From contig CM055108.1 in the NCBI GenBank assembly GCA_029204225.1, positions 3,273,547-3,337,546 of the forward strand: a stretch of DNA of 64,000 bases, in the 5' to 3' direction. Under the pieces are notes generated by a model. That model was given only the letters and a program-made list of their open reading frames with translations. It was not told where the DNA came from and made no database searches. Every line of letters begins with the position of its first letter. Positions within the stretch are counted from its first letter, which is position 1. This document shows, in pieces, positions 13,374 through 24,007 of the stretch. The position numbers and the translations under genes are program-made. The DNA comes from Diphasiastrum complanatum. Its lineage: Eukaryota; Streptophyta; Lycopodiopsida; Lycopodiales; Lycopodiaceae.

Positions 13374-14033
13374 GTGATGAACGATGAAGTGTGTGTAATA
13401 TAATAGCATCAAAAGCTTATCAGATATAGACGAAGTAGATGCCTTGCACATTGATTCTTTATTGTCAGTAATAGGTTCATTCCTTTTACAGATTGAATTA
13501 GCTTTGTAGAGCACGCAGTTTCGCCCGCTATTGTCTTGTGCTCTACCGCATTATTGACATGTATATTTTGCTATACTTGACCTGATAACAGCCCTTTTGT
13601 TCTGCGTTTAGATTTTGCGTCAATATTGCTACGTTTCTCTTCATTCTGTCTGACTCTCTTGTTGCTCAATCTGGTAATCTATTCTAAGTGAGTTATTATT
13701 AGTCTAGTTGTTGACAACTAATATTTAGTCTTGCCTTTCGCAAATCATTCGGGACTGATTATCAGTCGAGCTCAGTCTAGCTCTTCGCGAATCATTCGCG
13801 ACAAATAATTTGTCTAGTTGTTCGCGACCAGGATTTCTATCACTAATGTTCTGTTTGTTTCTAATAGACATAGTCATGCTTAGGGAAAGAGTAATATAGC
13901 TCATTCCGTTGTGCACGAACACTTTCTGTTCAAGTCCGTTTCTCGTTCGAGTATTGAGTTTGCTTCTTTCTTGTGTTTGTGTTTGTTTTCAAGCTATTTT
14001 CATTCCTCATTCTCACACACCCTCTTTCTCCAA
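13374..14033 (+). mobile_element. Probable 5' LTR (upstream edge uncertain)
   Basis: The sequence ends CTTTCTCCAACA directly before TGGTATTAGAGC, a one-base variant of the Met-tRNA primer site, so 14033 is taken as an LTR end. Within it the words TCGCGA and ATTCGCGAC recur (13790-13830). The start is not defined; 13374 is only the position where neighbouring features end. Confidence 0.4.
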
Positions 14034-14045
14034 CATGGTATTAGA
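14034..14045 (+). other. Primer-binding site, variant
   Basis: TGGTATTAGAGC differs from the usual TGGTATCAGAGC by one C-to-T change. It follows an LTR-like CA end. No gag can be recognised downstream before the next LTR at about 14909. Confidence 0.6.
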
Positions 14046-14908
14046 GCTATTTTTTGTAGCCTGATAAGCTTCCACAGTACAAGACTCTACTAGCCAGTAG
14101 AGTAATTGTCTTCTTGTTCAGTCAGTTGGAAAAAAAAAAAAAAGGCTGATACAATAAAAAACTTGCATTCTATAGATGCAACTTGTTGGAAATTAAACTT
14201 CCAGTTGTCTCCTTGGTGAATGACTAATTTCTATTTCATGATTCTTCCTACACGTTTATTGATCATTGATCTAGGATCTGGTGTAACCAACTTTGGTTCT
14301 ACATCTACTCATATGATACCTGTAGAAATCACAAACTTAGACAACCAATTTATTTGAAGAACGTCTATGACGGGCTTCCGGTTGATCTCCAGCAAAGGGT
14401 AACCATTTTTATCATAATTTCAAGTTCAAATGTTAAGTTCAATAACTTGAAGTCATTGAAGACTTGGCCATCTTCAACAACTTCCACAAATTAGCATTTA
14501 GAACAAGTCTGCATAAATACATTACTTTTTTGACAATCTGCAGAAATACACTAAGTGTTGCAACAGTCTGCAGAAATGAACTATGTTTTCAACAGCTTAG
14601 GCTTTTTTGCATTTTCCCGAAATGCGACACTTGCATAGTTCAAAAGTTTAACTGCTTTTAACACATTCGGTTTTTTTGCATTTTCTCGTAAAATGCGAAG
14701 AGAGAGAAAATTCCTGAAGGTCATCTATTTTCATGAGTTAAACTATTTTAAGAACATCTTCGTCTTTTTGAGAGCACCTTCGTCTTTTTAAGGGCACCTT
14801 TGGCTTTTTCACAAAATCCCAAAGAGAGAGAAAATGTTCCCAGCCACTTTCCAAAATTTGCGAAGTGAGAGAAAACCACTTCATGTAAAATGCAAAGTGA
14901 GAGAATTT
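14046..14908. repeat. Non-coding leader with two short degenerate repeat families
   Basis: At about 14505-14580 the phrase (A/G)TCTGCA(T/G)AAATACA occurs three times, about 32 bp apart. At about 14690-14905 the phrase AAAATGCGAAG(A/T)GAGAGAAAA occurs four times in varying forms. A hairpin TTTGCATTTT / AAAATGCGAA lies at about 14675-14698. No protein motif is visible, so this is leader DNA of an element that lost its genes or another repeat. Confidence 0.5.
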
Positions 14909-15635
14909 GTGACATCCTCGTCCACGTCAAAATTCCCTACGGGTTGACAATATACACTAGTTGTCACAAAAGCCAAATACTTCCAAGTACAACGGCTTAA
15001 ATAATTAGGTGACAAACATTTACTGTAATTAATACATAGATGAAATATATATATGGATCATCCAGGCACACTCTATGTGACGTTCCGTCCATGAGACATA
15101 TTATTTGAGCCTCCCGGTTACGCCATGATTTTGGTTGTAATTGCTATTTTATTGTGCCTCAATGTAATATAGCAACAACATGCTTTTCTATCTGTGTATA
15201 ACGTAGATGAATGCTTGTTGTGATTGAATGCACTCTATCGCGCTTGTTTACTCGCTCTGATCAGAACACGGACGTCTACGATTCCTCAAGTTTTGATCAG
15301 ACGATGGTTGTCTTTGACGCCTGAGGAACTCGCGATATCATACTGCTCTTTCCATCTATTTCATAACCATACTTCACATTGAATCTATTTTTTAGTAATA
15401 CCACACGCAAACCATTTCTAATCTCTTCGATGGACTGTACTCTCATTTTTGTGAGTATGAACTAATTTTTAAGATCTCGTTGGACAATTAGAACACTTAA
15501 AGCTATGATTATATTTAGCATAAACTTTCTGTTAGACTGTTTTTGCATCTAGCAGCTAATTGTAACGGGAGAGCTATTCCGCAATATTCTTGCTCTCTTT
15601 TTTGTTCGCATTCTTCCATCTCCCTTGCCCCATCA
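14909..15635 (+). mobile_element. Probable Copia 5' LTR
   Basis: The downstream end is set by the primer site at 15639: ...CCCCATCA, three spacer bases, then TGGTATTAGAGC. A TG start is possible at 14909 (TGTGACATCC), giving about 727 bp, but TGACAATATAC at about 14945 is an alternative. The Copia gag that follows in the same orientation supports an LTR here. Confidence 0.5.
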
Positions 15636-15638
15636 GAT

Positions 15639-15650
15639 TGGTATTAGAGC
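15639..15650 (+). other. Primer-binding site, variant
   Basis: TGGTATTAGAGC, the same C-to-T variant as at 14034, lies three bases after the LTR end and about 55 bases upstream of the gag start. The shared variant suggests that this module and the one at 14034 are the same family. Confidence 0.75.
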
Positions 15651-15699
15651 GTAGCTCAAATAAACCGCGAGATTAAGTGTGTTCTATTTGTACTACTGT

Positions 15700-16471
15700 T
15701 AGTATGTGTAGCTCTTCATCTTCATCATCCAACGAAGCTAGAATAATTGACAAGTTCATGGTTCTAACTTCTACATCTGGAAGTTAAAACTCCAGATGAT
15801 ATTGATAGATAGAGATCTTTGGGATGTAGTAGAAGGTGCTGACCTGAAACCATAAGAAGGTAATCAAGCAAAGGCATGGAAGATCAAAGATCAGAAGGCC
15901 TTAACATGCATCACACTCAATCTGGCTGACTCCCAAATATCCCATGTTACCACATGCAAAACCTCTGAAGATGCATTAGATTTGTTATCAAATCTCTATG
16001 AGACTCATGATGTAACCACTAGATTACATCTGAGAAGGAAGTTCTAAATTACTCTTAGCATGTCTAATTCTACTGCCATCACTTCTCACGTCAACAGCTT
16101 CAAGTCTTTATTGGATCAGTTATTAGTTGTAGGATGTCCTATTCAAGATGATGATGTCATTATGACCTTGCTTTCTTCTCTTCCAAAGTCGTATGAACAC
16201 TTTGTGAGGATGATCTCCACACAACCCGACCTCACTCTTCAAAAGGTGATCGGTCATCTTCTTCAAGAAGAAATGTGGAGAAAGACCGGCGGCCTATCCA
16301 TCAAAGACAAATCCATGGCCCTATACACCAAGAAGAAAGACTATTTCAAGGGCAAGAATCAAGTGCAGCAGCAACAGCAGAAGCCTCATACTCAATGTGA
16401 GAATACTGGATCATGAAAGAAGCTTTTATGCAGATATTGCAAGAGAGCCAATCACGACATCATTTGTTAAT
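15700..16471 (+). pseudogene. Copia gag with zinc knuckle
   Basis: After a serine-rich start, the gag core of plant Copia elements (UBN2/DUF4219 type) is readable: KFHGSNFYIWKLKLQMIL after a shift, then DLWDVVEGADLKP, stop, and ALTCITLNLADSQISHV. The longest open part is 16060-16416, with VMTLLSSLPKSYEHFVRMIS and a Gln-rich tail. A CCHC knuckle CRYCKRANHDIIC sits at about 16430-16468 in the next frame. At least three disruptions separate the parts. The family member would package its RNA through this knuckle. Confidence 0.85.
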
Positions 16472-16925
16472 GGCTTACAACAACAGCAATGAAGACTGTG
16501 ATAGCTGGTACCTGGACAACGACGCTATCCAACACATGACCTCTCGCAAGGAATGGTTTACCAAGTATGCAGCTTACAACAGAGATCAATTCATCTATTT
16601 CGAAGATTCAAGCACCATATGTGTGGAAGGTAAAGGAACAGTGAAGAACACTTTCAACAACGATCTATCTATTTGTGTTCCCAATGTCCTTCACGTTTCT
16701 CAACTATCAAAGAACCTGTTATCAATCTCTAAGATAACTGATGAGGGCTACACTGTTACTTTCTCATCTGAGCAGTGTACAATATTCGAGGAAGATACTA
16801 TTGTGACTACATGCACTAGAGTAAGAAATTTTTATGTACTCTCTAATTCAGTTGCAATAGCTAGCATCTCTCATGAAAATGTAAACGATAATGCTATTTT
16901 GTGGTGCATAGTCGATTTGGACACG
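16472..16925 (+). pseudogene. Copia protease domain with altered active site
   Basis: The open stretch 16413-16928 contains WYLDNDAIQHMTSRKEWF, the site where intact Copia proteases read WxLDSGAS-HM. The catalytic triplet D-S/T-G is D-N-D here, so it would be inactive. Downstream motifs IPNVLHVSQLSKNLLSIS-type (here VPNVLHVSQLSKNLLSIS) and YTVTFSSEQC are well kept. The frame runs off into IVDLDT and a stop. Confidence 0.85.
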
Positions 16926-17070
16926 TGAATACAAGATCACTTTCCTATATGCGTTGTAATAACTTAGTTGATGGATTCTATTTCCCTTCTTTTTTAGAAA
17001 GGAAATCTTTTTTTTGTGAATTGTGCGTCTATGGCAAATACTCTAGAAGTATCACAAAAGATAATTGTCG
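16890..17070 (+). pseudogene. Copia GAG-pre-integrase zinc domain
   Basis: One frame over from the protease, HSRFGHVNTRSLSYM followed by CELCVYGKYSR gives the H-x-H...C-x2-C zinc-binding domain that precedes Copia integrase. Sequence similarity ends by about 17100 and no integrase core follows, so the element is cut here. Confidence 0.8.
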
Positions 17071-17104
17071 GATCATACTACTTCAGACAAATATCCTATA
17101 GTAA

Positions 17105-17560
17105 GTCATAAAGTGCGTTCAACTCATCTGCATCTTCGAGGTTCTGTTTCTGTTTCGGCTATCGCATTGGCTTGTTGGTCCAGCTGCTCTTGTTGTTGTT
17201 GAGCTTGAGGATTTGGCAGTCTTGGATCTCATGATTTGTCCTTTTGCAATATTTACAAAAGATTTTCTTCTTGTTTTGAGCATGTTGTTGATTTTGATTT
17301 GGGCTTGGCTCATGTGGTTGCTTCTGATTTTAGTCGAACTGTTTGACCACCTTCTTCTTCTTCATTTTTTTTTTGAGCCTCTCTTGGAGTAAAGAGCTTG
17401 TGAGTCTTTGATGGAGGACGAGGATGCACCATTCCTTCGAATCTCCTCTTGCAACAACATAGTATGACTCTAGACAAAGAAAGTTCTGCACGACATGACA
17501 CGACAATGCATAGTATGTACTGGAACGAATTTGTAATACCTTATTACATGTCATTTTTCA
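17105..17560 (-). pseudogene. Copia gag C-terminal part
   Basis: On the minus strand a CCHC knuckle CKYCKRTNHEIQDC lies at about 17270-17230. It is preceded by a Lys-rich stretch (KKMKKKKVVKQF) and LQEEIRRNGASSSSIKDSQ. The knuckle closely resembles that of the + strand gag at 16430, so both belong to related Copia families. The two meet tail to tail at about 17100. Frames are broken by several shifts. Confidence 0.75.
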
Positions 17561-17705
17561 TGAATGAATATAAAAATGTTCAAATATACAATGAACCTAC
17601 TCAAATATTGAATGCAACTACTTGAATAAGAAGAAAAATTTAATGGAGCAGTTGATGAATGAATATTTGTTGTTGAAGGCCAAAGACATGTAAAATTGAA
17701 CTCGA

Positions 17706-17850
17706 ATGTTTGTCAACAACCTAATTTTGTTAAACAGAGCATGAAAAGAACTAAACCATCTATAAACACACAATAAGCTGTATCTTTGGGGTTCAACAAT
17801 CTTATATACTACACCTTTTTTTTTTATCTATTACGATGTATGCAAACTTT
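17706..17850 (+). mobile_element. 5' LTR (short or partial) of an Athila/Tat-like Gypsy
   Basis: About 60 bp from 17706 (TTTGTCAACAACCTAATTTTG, through AACAGAGCAT(G/A)AAAAG) match 20603-20662, giving a direct repeat around the element. Beyond ACCATCTA(T/C)A the copies diverge. The sequence ends just before a characteristic primer site. Such LTRs are normally much longer, so this one is likely deleted. Confidence 0.5.
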
Positions 17851-17868
17851 TGGTGCCGTTGTCGGGGA
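17851..17868 (+). other. Primer-binding site of Athila/Tat type
   Basis: TGGTGCCGTTGTCGGGGA closely matches the site TGGCGCCGTTGCCGGGGA known from plant Athila/Tat Gypsy elements, with two C-to-T differences. It differs from the Met-tRNA site used by all other elements in this window. Confidence 0.8.
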
Positions 17869-17929
17869 TAGCTAAAGTGTTGATTGCAGTGATTACACAT
17901 ACAAAGATGAGTTTTAGCTACAAAAATCA

Positions 17930-18245
17930 ACAGTAGTGGAACAATTGAGCGGTTGGAGTATTATCACAAGATACATGAGAGCTTTCTCAAGCAAGTGCAA
18001 GAAGAAATCCAGGGCGGCCAATCAACAATTAGTTCATATCAAGATGCCGAAAGACTTTTCAAGTTTTTCTATAATAATCCAGATATTGTTGGTTCTGATA
18101 CTTCTGCTCCTGGATATACCTATACCTGATATACTAGTTCTAGATATGCAGCCCCCTACTCCAAAATTTACTTCCAGTTTGAAGATCAGATACGATTATT
18201 TCAAAAGCACTTCTTCGGATGATGCAAACAGTTACATTTCCTAGT
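17930..18245 (+). pseudogene. Gypsy gag N-terminal remnant
   Basis: Directly after the primer site a broken frame reads VEQLERLEYYHKIHESFL, then QGGQSTISSYQDAERLF and FEDQIRLFQKHFFG. It resembles a gag start by position and composition only. The overlapping open frame at 17936-18244 is a shifted shadow. Nothing recognisable lies between 18245 and 18540. Confidence 0.45.
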
Positions 18246-18539
18246 TCGAGTCTATTGTTGTTTCTAATAATGAGAGAACGAATGAGAACAAGTCGCATAT
18301 TTTCCCAGGTTTGCTGCAAAAATGGGCCCAAATATGGTACAGTCAGATGGACCGGACTGTTGTTACTACTTGGGAATAATAGAGAGAAGTATTTCTTATC
18401 TAGTTCCAAAAAATCGGATATTCTACCAGAGTGCTTGCTCGACTGAACTCGGTACAGAAGAAGAAGGAGAAGGAGTCTTTGAGGTGTTACACCAATAAAG
18501 TAAAGAACTTAATTGGTAAATTATTTGGTGTATATCGTA

Positions 18540-18900
18540 TTGCTATGCAAATCGATTAGTTCGTTATCGCGACAGATTTGTTGGGTAGAATAGCTTGATG
18601 GGTATTGCCACTCCAAAAAATTCGATTATCAAGTCGAGGTATGACAAGGCAAGTACCACACTAATACAAACTATCTATCACACCTAAGCATTGGATCTAA
18701 TGTCGATAACTTAAGTGATGATTTTCCAAACAAACAAATTATGTTAATCTTGTTCGAAAATTCATTGTATTCAGAAACCATTGATTATTTACAAAACCAT
18801 AATTACCCTGCTCGGTATGATTTAGAACAAAGAACTTTTTTTTAATATACGGTTGGACCATATACAGTACTAAAGAATGTACGTTATAAGTTGGGATTAG
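18540..18900 (+). pseudogene. Gypsy RNase H end and linker
   Basis: The phrase FDYQVEVRQGKYHT with the following NYLSHLSIG is the end of a Gypsy RNase H domain. After it come DNLSDDFPNKQ and YTVLKNVRYKLGLDDELLRCL, the spacer before integrase. All of protease, RT and most of RNase H are missing between the gag remnant and here, so a deletion of several kb is inferred. Stops are present. Confidence 0.7.
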
Positions 18901-19940
18901 ATGATGAATTACTAAGGTGTCTCGAACATTGGACATCCGTAAAGTTATCCAGGCTATACATTCGAAGCTTGTTAGTGGACACTATGCGATAATGAATATT
19001 GTGAAGAAGATTCTGAATGCAAAATATTGGTGGCCAACAATGTACAAGGATGTTTCAGCATTTATAAAAACCTACGACCCTTGTCAACGTGTCAGTAAGC
19101 CCACATCTTCAATGCATTGGCCTTTAACTCCAATTCTGCCACTCACACCCTTCTAGATGGGGAATTGATTTTGTCAAACCTAACAGGCCAGTCACCCGAT
19201 TCACAAGGCGAAGTTATATACTGGTGGCGACCAATCATGCTACAAAAATGGTCGAAGTAGAAGTGACGAAGAGAAATGATAGTAAGACTATTGCTAAGTT
19301 TTTGTTTCAAAATATTATAACCAGATATAGTTGCTGTTTGGAATTGGTAAGCGATAGAGGGACACATTTTTTAAATGATACAATACGCCTTCTGACAAAG
19401 TGTTTTATATCAAACATTACAAAACCACTCCATACAATCTTAAAGCCAACGGTTTGACTGAGAGAGCAAATGGGATATTGTGCAATATTCTAAATAAAAT
19501 TACTACAACACATTTTTTTGATTGGGATAAAAAATTACCATCCCGATACTCCCAATTGAGTTCGAGGTTCCGACTTATAGTGTGCAGATTCAAACTAGAT
19601 TTGATGAAAACTGTAGCATAAAGGACAAAATTTTATCTATCGAGAAGCTCAAAGAACAATGAAATCAAGACTTGATCAATACTAAAAAGATTATGACGAG
19701 GCACAAGAAAAGATTTTGATGATTCGATAAAGCCAGTTGTCCTTAGGGAAGGAGACTTTGCTCTACTAGATGACAATCGACATATCAACTTTCCAAGGAA
19801 GCTACATACACGATGGATGGGTCCATACAAAGTTGTCAAAGTCTTCGATAATGGATCTATTCAACTATCTGATTTACAGGAGAATTTGCTTCCAACCAGA
19901 GTCAATGGCTCCCTGATAAAGAAATATTATCTGTAACGTT
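18901..19940 (+). pseudogene. Gypsy integrase (Athila/Tat-like)
   Basis: HHCC domain: IHSKLVSGHYAIMN, KYWWPTMYKDV, then CQRVSKP with the first CxxC Cys changed (YDPCQR). Catalytic core: RWGIDFVKPNRP (first Asp) after a stop, LELVSDRGTHFLND (second Asp), then in another frame PYNLKANGLTERANG (catalytic Glu in TER). The C-terminal part VVLREGDFALLDDN through RVNGSLIKKYYL is read at 19735-19936. The core is full length but carries at least three stops or shifts. Confidence 0.9.
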
Positions 19941-20602
19941 GTTTTGTTTGCTCTCGACCATTCGGTTATTCATCTATTTGTTCGACTATTCGTTCGTTAG
20001 ATGTCTAATATGTTTGTAAAACTATGGTCTGACATCTTTGGTTTTGATACAACAATATTCAAGCGTCCGTCAATTCGATACTAAATTGTCTTTAAACTAA
20101 TCGTTCGTTCGAATTATCTACCTGTTCAAACTGATCGATTGTTCTGTTCTTAACTATGATTGAGACATTCGAAATTACTATTTCACACTGGACTTGAGAA
20201 TGTTCGGACATAGAAATCCTAAAGGAACTATTGTGCTGTTGTAATTAGATATTGTAGACAGATCACACATGGATACTTGAACAGTCGAGGCTTGAGACCG
20301 CTTGTTCGTATCTAATGAACAATAGTCAGTTGGTGAGGGCTGATTGTCGGATTTCGTCTAATTGTTATGAGACGTTCGTGAGAAACTCTTTGTCTAATTA
20401 ACTGATGCAATGATTAATATTCTTGTTTGACAAACTTTGTTAGGAGCATAGCTCGAAACATCGAACTGGCCGATAAGTCGGTTGTTTTTTACAAGGCTCA
20501 AGTGAGATGTGTTCGATATGAGATTGACAAAATCAATTATCTAACGGTTTATCGAGTCTGTAACACAATTCAATTGGTGATACTGGTTGCCAATCCATTG
20601 GA
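19941..20602. other. Non-coding 3' part of the Gypsy element
   Basis: No frame shows a known motif. The words GTTCG and ATTCG are frequent (19960-20180). In Athila/Tat elements a long stretch between integrase and 3' LTR is normal, sometimes with an extra gene, but none is recognisable here. Confidence 0.5.
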
Positions 20603-20720
20603 ATGTGTGTTGACAACCAGATTTTGTTAACAGAGCATAAAAAGAACTAAACCATCTACACCAATTAACCAATCTCAGCCCATAGAATTGCCTTTGCAAG
20701 GCAAGGCCACAAACCATATA
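20603..20720 (+). mobile_element. Start of the 3' LTR of the Athila/Tat-like Gypsy
   Basis: The first 60 bp repeat 17706-17765 with few differences. The end cannot be found, and the following sequence (20720-21500) is GC-rich and unlike the 5' copy. Confidence 0.45.
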
Positions 20721-21739
20721 CCCGCCCAAAAAATAGCTAGGTCACTTGGTGATGATGACCAGGTCACCACTTTGGCTACCAGCTTCCAACAGGTGCCATG
20801 GTCACAGTGTCACTAATTTATGACTACTAACTTGGTGACAAAGTGACCTGGTCCACGAGGCTTCCAGACACGCACACACACACGTGGTGCTTTTTGGCTC
20901 GGCACAATGGGCGAGCACCATGTGGCATCGTTACCTAGGCCCTGCCTCGAATGGACGGGTGCTCGCGAAAAACCTCTTGTAGGCGCCATGATCTCACGGG
21001 CACCAAACGTGCGATATTTTTTGGGCACCTCGACACACGGGCACCCATGCGCCCGAGACTTGGGCAGGCACCTCGCTTCCCGTCGTGCAGTGCCCGCAAG
21101 GGTCCCGGGTAGCCACCAGTGTGTCTCGAGCACCGATGAGTGTCCTAGGCAACCATGCTGATCTTAGTATACTGGTTCATGGCACGGTCCTTGGCATTTG
21201 CTCGGGAGCTGTGACCTCTTCGGCTAAGTTCGTATACTTGGCACGAACATTTGTGATTTCCAACACAGTCTCTTGGAGTACTGACTCATAGTTATCTCTC
21301 AAGGCCACAATGTTGGATTTTAACTTGGTATATTGTGCCTTGTAGTGCTCCGCCCTCTTGTATTGGTGTGAGGTGCTAGAGGGGGAGCCGATCTCAATTT
21401 GGGCATCTTCTGTGTCACTAAGATTTTTGGCCGATCGAAGAAGGGAATTCAATGATGTGACCTGATGGGCAATGGTGCCTGTGACCCAAGCAATGACAAC
21501 CTATTTTCCTCGGCATAGGCACCGGCGCCCCTCGCATGTGCTACGTGAAACGAAAGGCGGGTTTTCACTTATATGGCTTACTGGCAAACTCCCAGACATG
21601 ATTGTGGGATATTGTTTTGGCTGCCCGGTGACATAGCGCTCCGGGCCAGCTAAAAAAAAAAAAAGTGTGTCTCAAAGCGCGTGGGGCCAAAGATGTGCAT
21701 GCACGAGGGACCTAGTCACTAGTATTCACCTACTCAGGT
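20721..21739. other. GC-rich patch with a coiled-coil minus-strand frame
   Basis: From 20870 to 21140 the base composition is far more GC-rich than the surroundings, with many GGGCACC/GGTGCCC words. A 91-codon minus-strand frame (21452-21177) has a predicted coiled coil (KRAEHYKAQYTKLKSNI, then VALRDNYESVLQE and EITNVRAKYTNLAEE). It could be a gene or gag fragment, but no homologue is recognised. The minus frame at 21133-20813 is probably only GC-driven. Confidence 0.35.
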
Positions 21740-21832
21740 TTTTAGAGTTTAGGGTTTAGGGCTTAAGGGCTTGGGGGTGCTTGGGGTTTGTGTCACGACA
21801 GCCTTCTCTCACAACCTCTCCATCAGTCATGT
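21740..21832 (+). promoter_or_regulatory. PIGW: Possible 5' UTR exon of the PIG-W-like gene
   Basis: A short stretch with the telo-box-like words TTTAGGGTTTAGGG (21749-21762) and a CT-rich end (CTTCTCTCACAACCTCTCC) is followed by GTAAGT at 21832-21837, a strong splice donor. Plant promoters and 5' UTRs often carry telo boxes. The first coding exon at 24008 begins with a good acceptor, so a non-coding exon upstream is required, and this is the best candidate seen. This is inference; no transcript is available. Confidence 0.3.
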
Positions 21833-21861
21833 AAGTTGCCTTATCATTCTCTCAACTTCTG

Positions 21862-22258
21862 CAAACGTTTTCATGGTTTTCAGATTTATTTTTCAGCTTG
21901 CAGGTTCAGCGTTAGGCCACAATGAGGTTCTCATTGTTTGCAATCTTCACAATCAGATTGTTTAACAAACTCTTGTGGTAATGAACAGAAGCAATTTGTT
22001 TGCAATGAGTGGTAGTAATCTTTTGTATAGGTAAAATGAATGTCAAAGCTGGCGGATTGGCTACAAAAAGAAGCTAAAGAAAAAAAGGCCTTACAACGCC
22101 CAAAAGGCTGGGGCAGCCCACCAGCCATTTGAGCATTGTAGGGCTTTTTTTTTTTGGGTAAGGCTTTTCTGAAAGCCTTAAACGTTTTCAAGTTTTAGGG
22201 ATCTATTTTTCAGCTTTTGCAGACGTTTTCATGGTTTTCTGATCTATGTTTCAGCGTA
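21862..22258. repeat. Triplicated 33-bp motif around a palindromic segment
   Basis: Forms of ACGTTTTCATGGTTTTCAGA, followed by TCTATTTTTCAGC, occur at about 21866, 22186 and 22225. Between the first and second copies lies a segment (22080-22180) that folds on itself: AAAAAAAGGCCTTACAACGCCC against TTGTAGGGCTTTTTTTTTTTGG-like sequence and GGTAAGGC. It could be a small foldback element flanked by a duplicated target. Confidence 0.45.
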
Positions 22259-22310
22259 TGGTTTGGATGAGTGGATAAATTGGCCCATGCATTCTAGTGC
22301 CCTTGGTTTA

Positions 22311-22489
22311 TTGCTCCTTGCATTATTTGGACGAGGCTTATAGGATTGATGTGAAGTTTGTTTGGTAACCTTGATCATTACCATGATGAGGCTTGTGTTT
22401 ATTGCTCCTTACATTGTTTGGATGAGGCTTATCGCTCTGGTGTGAAGTTTATGTGGTAAACTCGATCATGACCATGATCGAGGCTTATG
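22311..22489. repeat. 91-bp tandem duplication
   Basis: Two units (22311-22401 and 22402-22489) start TTGCTCCTT(G/A)CATT(A/G)TTTGGA and share TGTGAAGTTT(G/A)T and the dyad GATCAT(T/G)ACCATGAT. They differ at scattered positions. They lie just upstream of the hAT remnant. Confidence 0.75.
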
Positions 22490-22540
22490 GATGAAGAGGA
22501 GCCTTGTGGGATATGGCCGTGACTTGTTGGGATTAGTATT

Positions 22541-22990
22541 ATGCCACACTCCATGCCATTGCGTATGTTTTGGACCCCGAATTTCAAGGGAAGAATACAT
22601 GGAATGATATTGAGGTTTCACTAGGGTGGGAGGATGGCTTGAAAAGGTTGGTTCCAGATATAGAACAAAGAAGAGTGATTAGAAATCAGCTCTCTTTCTA
22701 TAGAAAGGAGGGCTTGTTCGGCTTAGATGATGCATAGGTTGACAGGTTCTTTCGCATTGCGGTTCAGCTTTGTGGTGGGAAGATCATGGGGCAAATACAC
22801 CACAATTACAAACGTTGGTTATTTTTGTTCTCAGTCGTGGTCTGAGCTTTTCTGCTTGTGAGCTATTGTGGAGTATTTTGGGCAACATAGCCATCTCAAA
22901 GAGGAATTGCCTTATGTTTGCTAGAGTAGTTAGATCACACTTTAAGCTAGAGCTATTCATTGCCTTTCATGAAGGAGGTTCTGGTTTAGA
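22541..22990 (+). pseudogene. hAT transposase C-terminal remnant
   Basis: The first part reads LHAIAYVLDPEFQGKNTWND, then KRLVPDIEQRRVI and YRKEGLFGLDDA, as in plant hAT transposases after the DUF659 domain. After a frame change the hAT dimerisation domain follows at 22770-22940: MWWEDHGANTPQLQTLVI, SACELLWS, then KRNCLMFARV. The conserved WW, LQ, CE..WS and KRN positions are kept apart from a few changes. The upstream two thirds of the gene are missing. It would lie in the first intron of the PIG-W-like gene. Confidence 0.85.
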
Positions 22991-24007
22991 GGGCTGATTC
23001 CTAAGATTTCCTTTCTTTGGCGATTTTCAATCAACATGGTCTATGACTTGAGTTTTTTTGAGCACAAATCATGACAGGTTTATAATTCTGAATGTTGAAT
23101 CTTGCTTCTTGTAAGTTTATGAGATGTTAATGCATAATTTAGCTAGGTTTGCAACAATGTGTGCTAAGAATAATATGTATGTTAAGAAATTTGAAAATGT
23201 TGATGACATGGCATATTCATTTGTACGCTTTTTCAAATTTGTCGTACGTATTCCCGTCTTTGGGGTGCCATATTGAAAACGTTTTCATATTTTGACAACT
23301 ATGATTTGACTATGTCCAACCCTTATCCAATTGTTAAGTCTTTGAGGGAGCATACAACTTTGAATGGTTGTATTTTATAGATTTGCTTTTGCATCTTCAC
23401 AATCTTTTTTCAAATATAAAATAACCACAAGCTTGTTGGAACTTTCTTTAAGTCCGTGCAGGCATTTTTTGATCATGCGATAGTATTTGCAAATTTTTTG
23501 CTTTCTATTTTATTAACCAAGTTGATGTTCTCTTGATCCTTTCTTTAGTTGTTTGATTGAACTTGCAAGTGTAAAGTGAGTTTTCACGTTCCAATGGATT
23601 TTTTCATTTTGAATTTAGGTTTTAGGTTTATTGAGACATTTAGAGTTGATATTAACGTTTGGATTAGGGTATGCCAAATGAGGAATCTCAATCTATGCAC
23701 TTTACTTAATTGGTTCATTTTACAATGCATTTTGTTGTTTTGAGGTTACAACAAGGCTCAAAGTCTTCGTTCAAATGCATATTTTTGAGAAGTGGTAAAA
23801 TATTGTAGAAGTTGATTTTTGCTTGGATGTAAACTCTATGAGTAGACATTAATCTTGATTTTCTTTATGTTCCATCCATCATACTATATTGAGCCAAGTA
23901 TAACCATTAAAGCTGGCATGACATGTTTCTTGTCTTGAAGCAGATATGTACAAGAAATATTTAAGTTTGTATCATACTAACATGCTTTTGTTTTCTTATT
24001 TTTACAG
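22991..24007 (+). other. Intron sequence, no element recognised
   Basis: T-rich DNA with no coding signal, ending in a typical polypyrimidine tract and acceptor (TTTTCTTATTTTTACAG at 23991-24007). It fits an unoccupied part of a host intron. Confidence 0.5.

Noticed and set aside
12960-13374. 121-codon frame as a small gene
   Set aside because: It includes a TA microsatellite at its end and a word shared with LTR-like DNA at 14617; no motif supports coding.
20813-21133. 106-codon minus-strand frame as a gene
   Set aside because: It lies in the GC-rich patch where stops are rare; composition is Arg/Pro-rich and no motif is present.
21745-21765. Interstitial telomere repeat (TTTAGGG)
   Set aside because: Only about two units are present; this fits a telo-box motif and not telomeric DNA.
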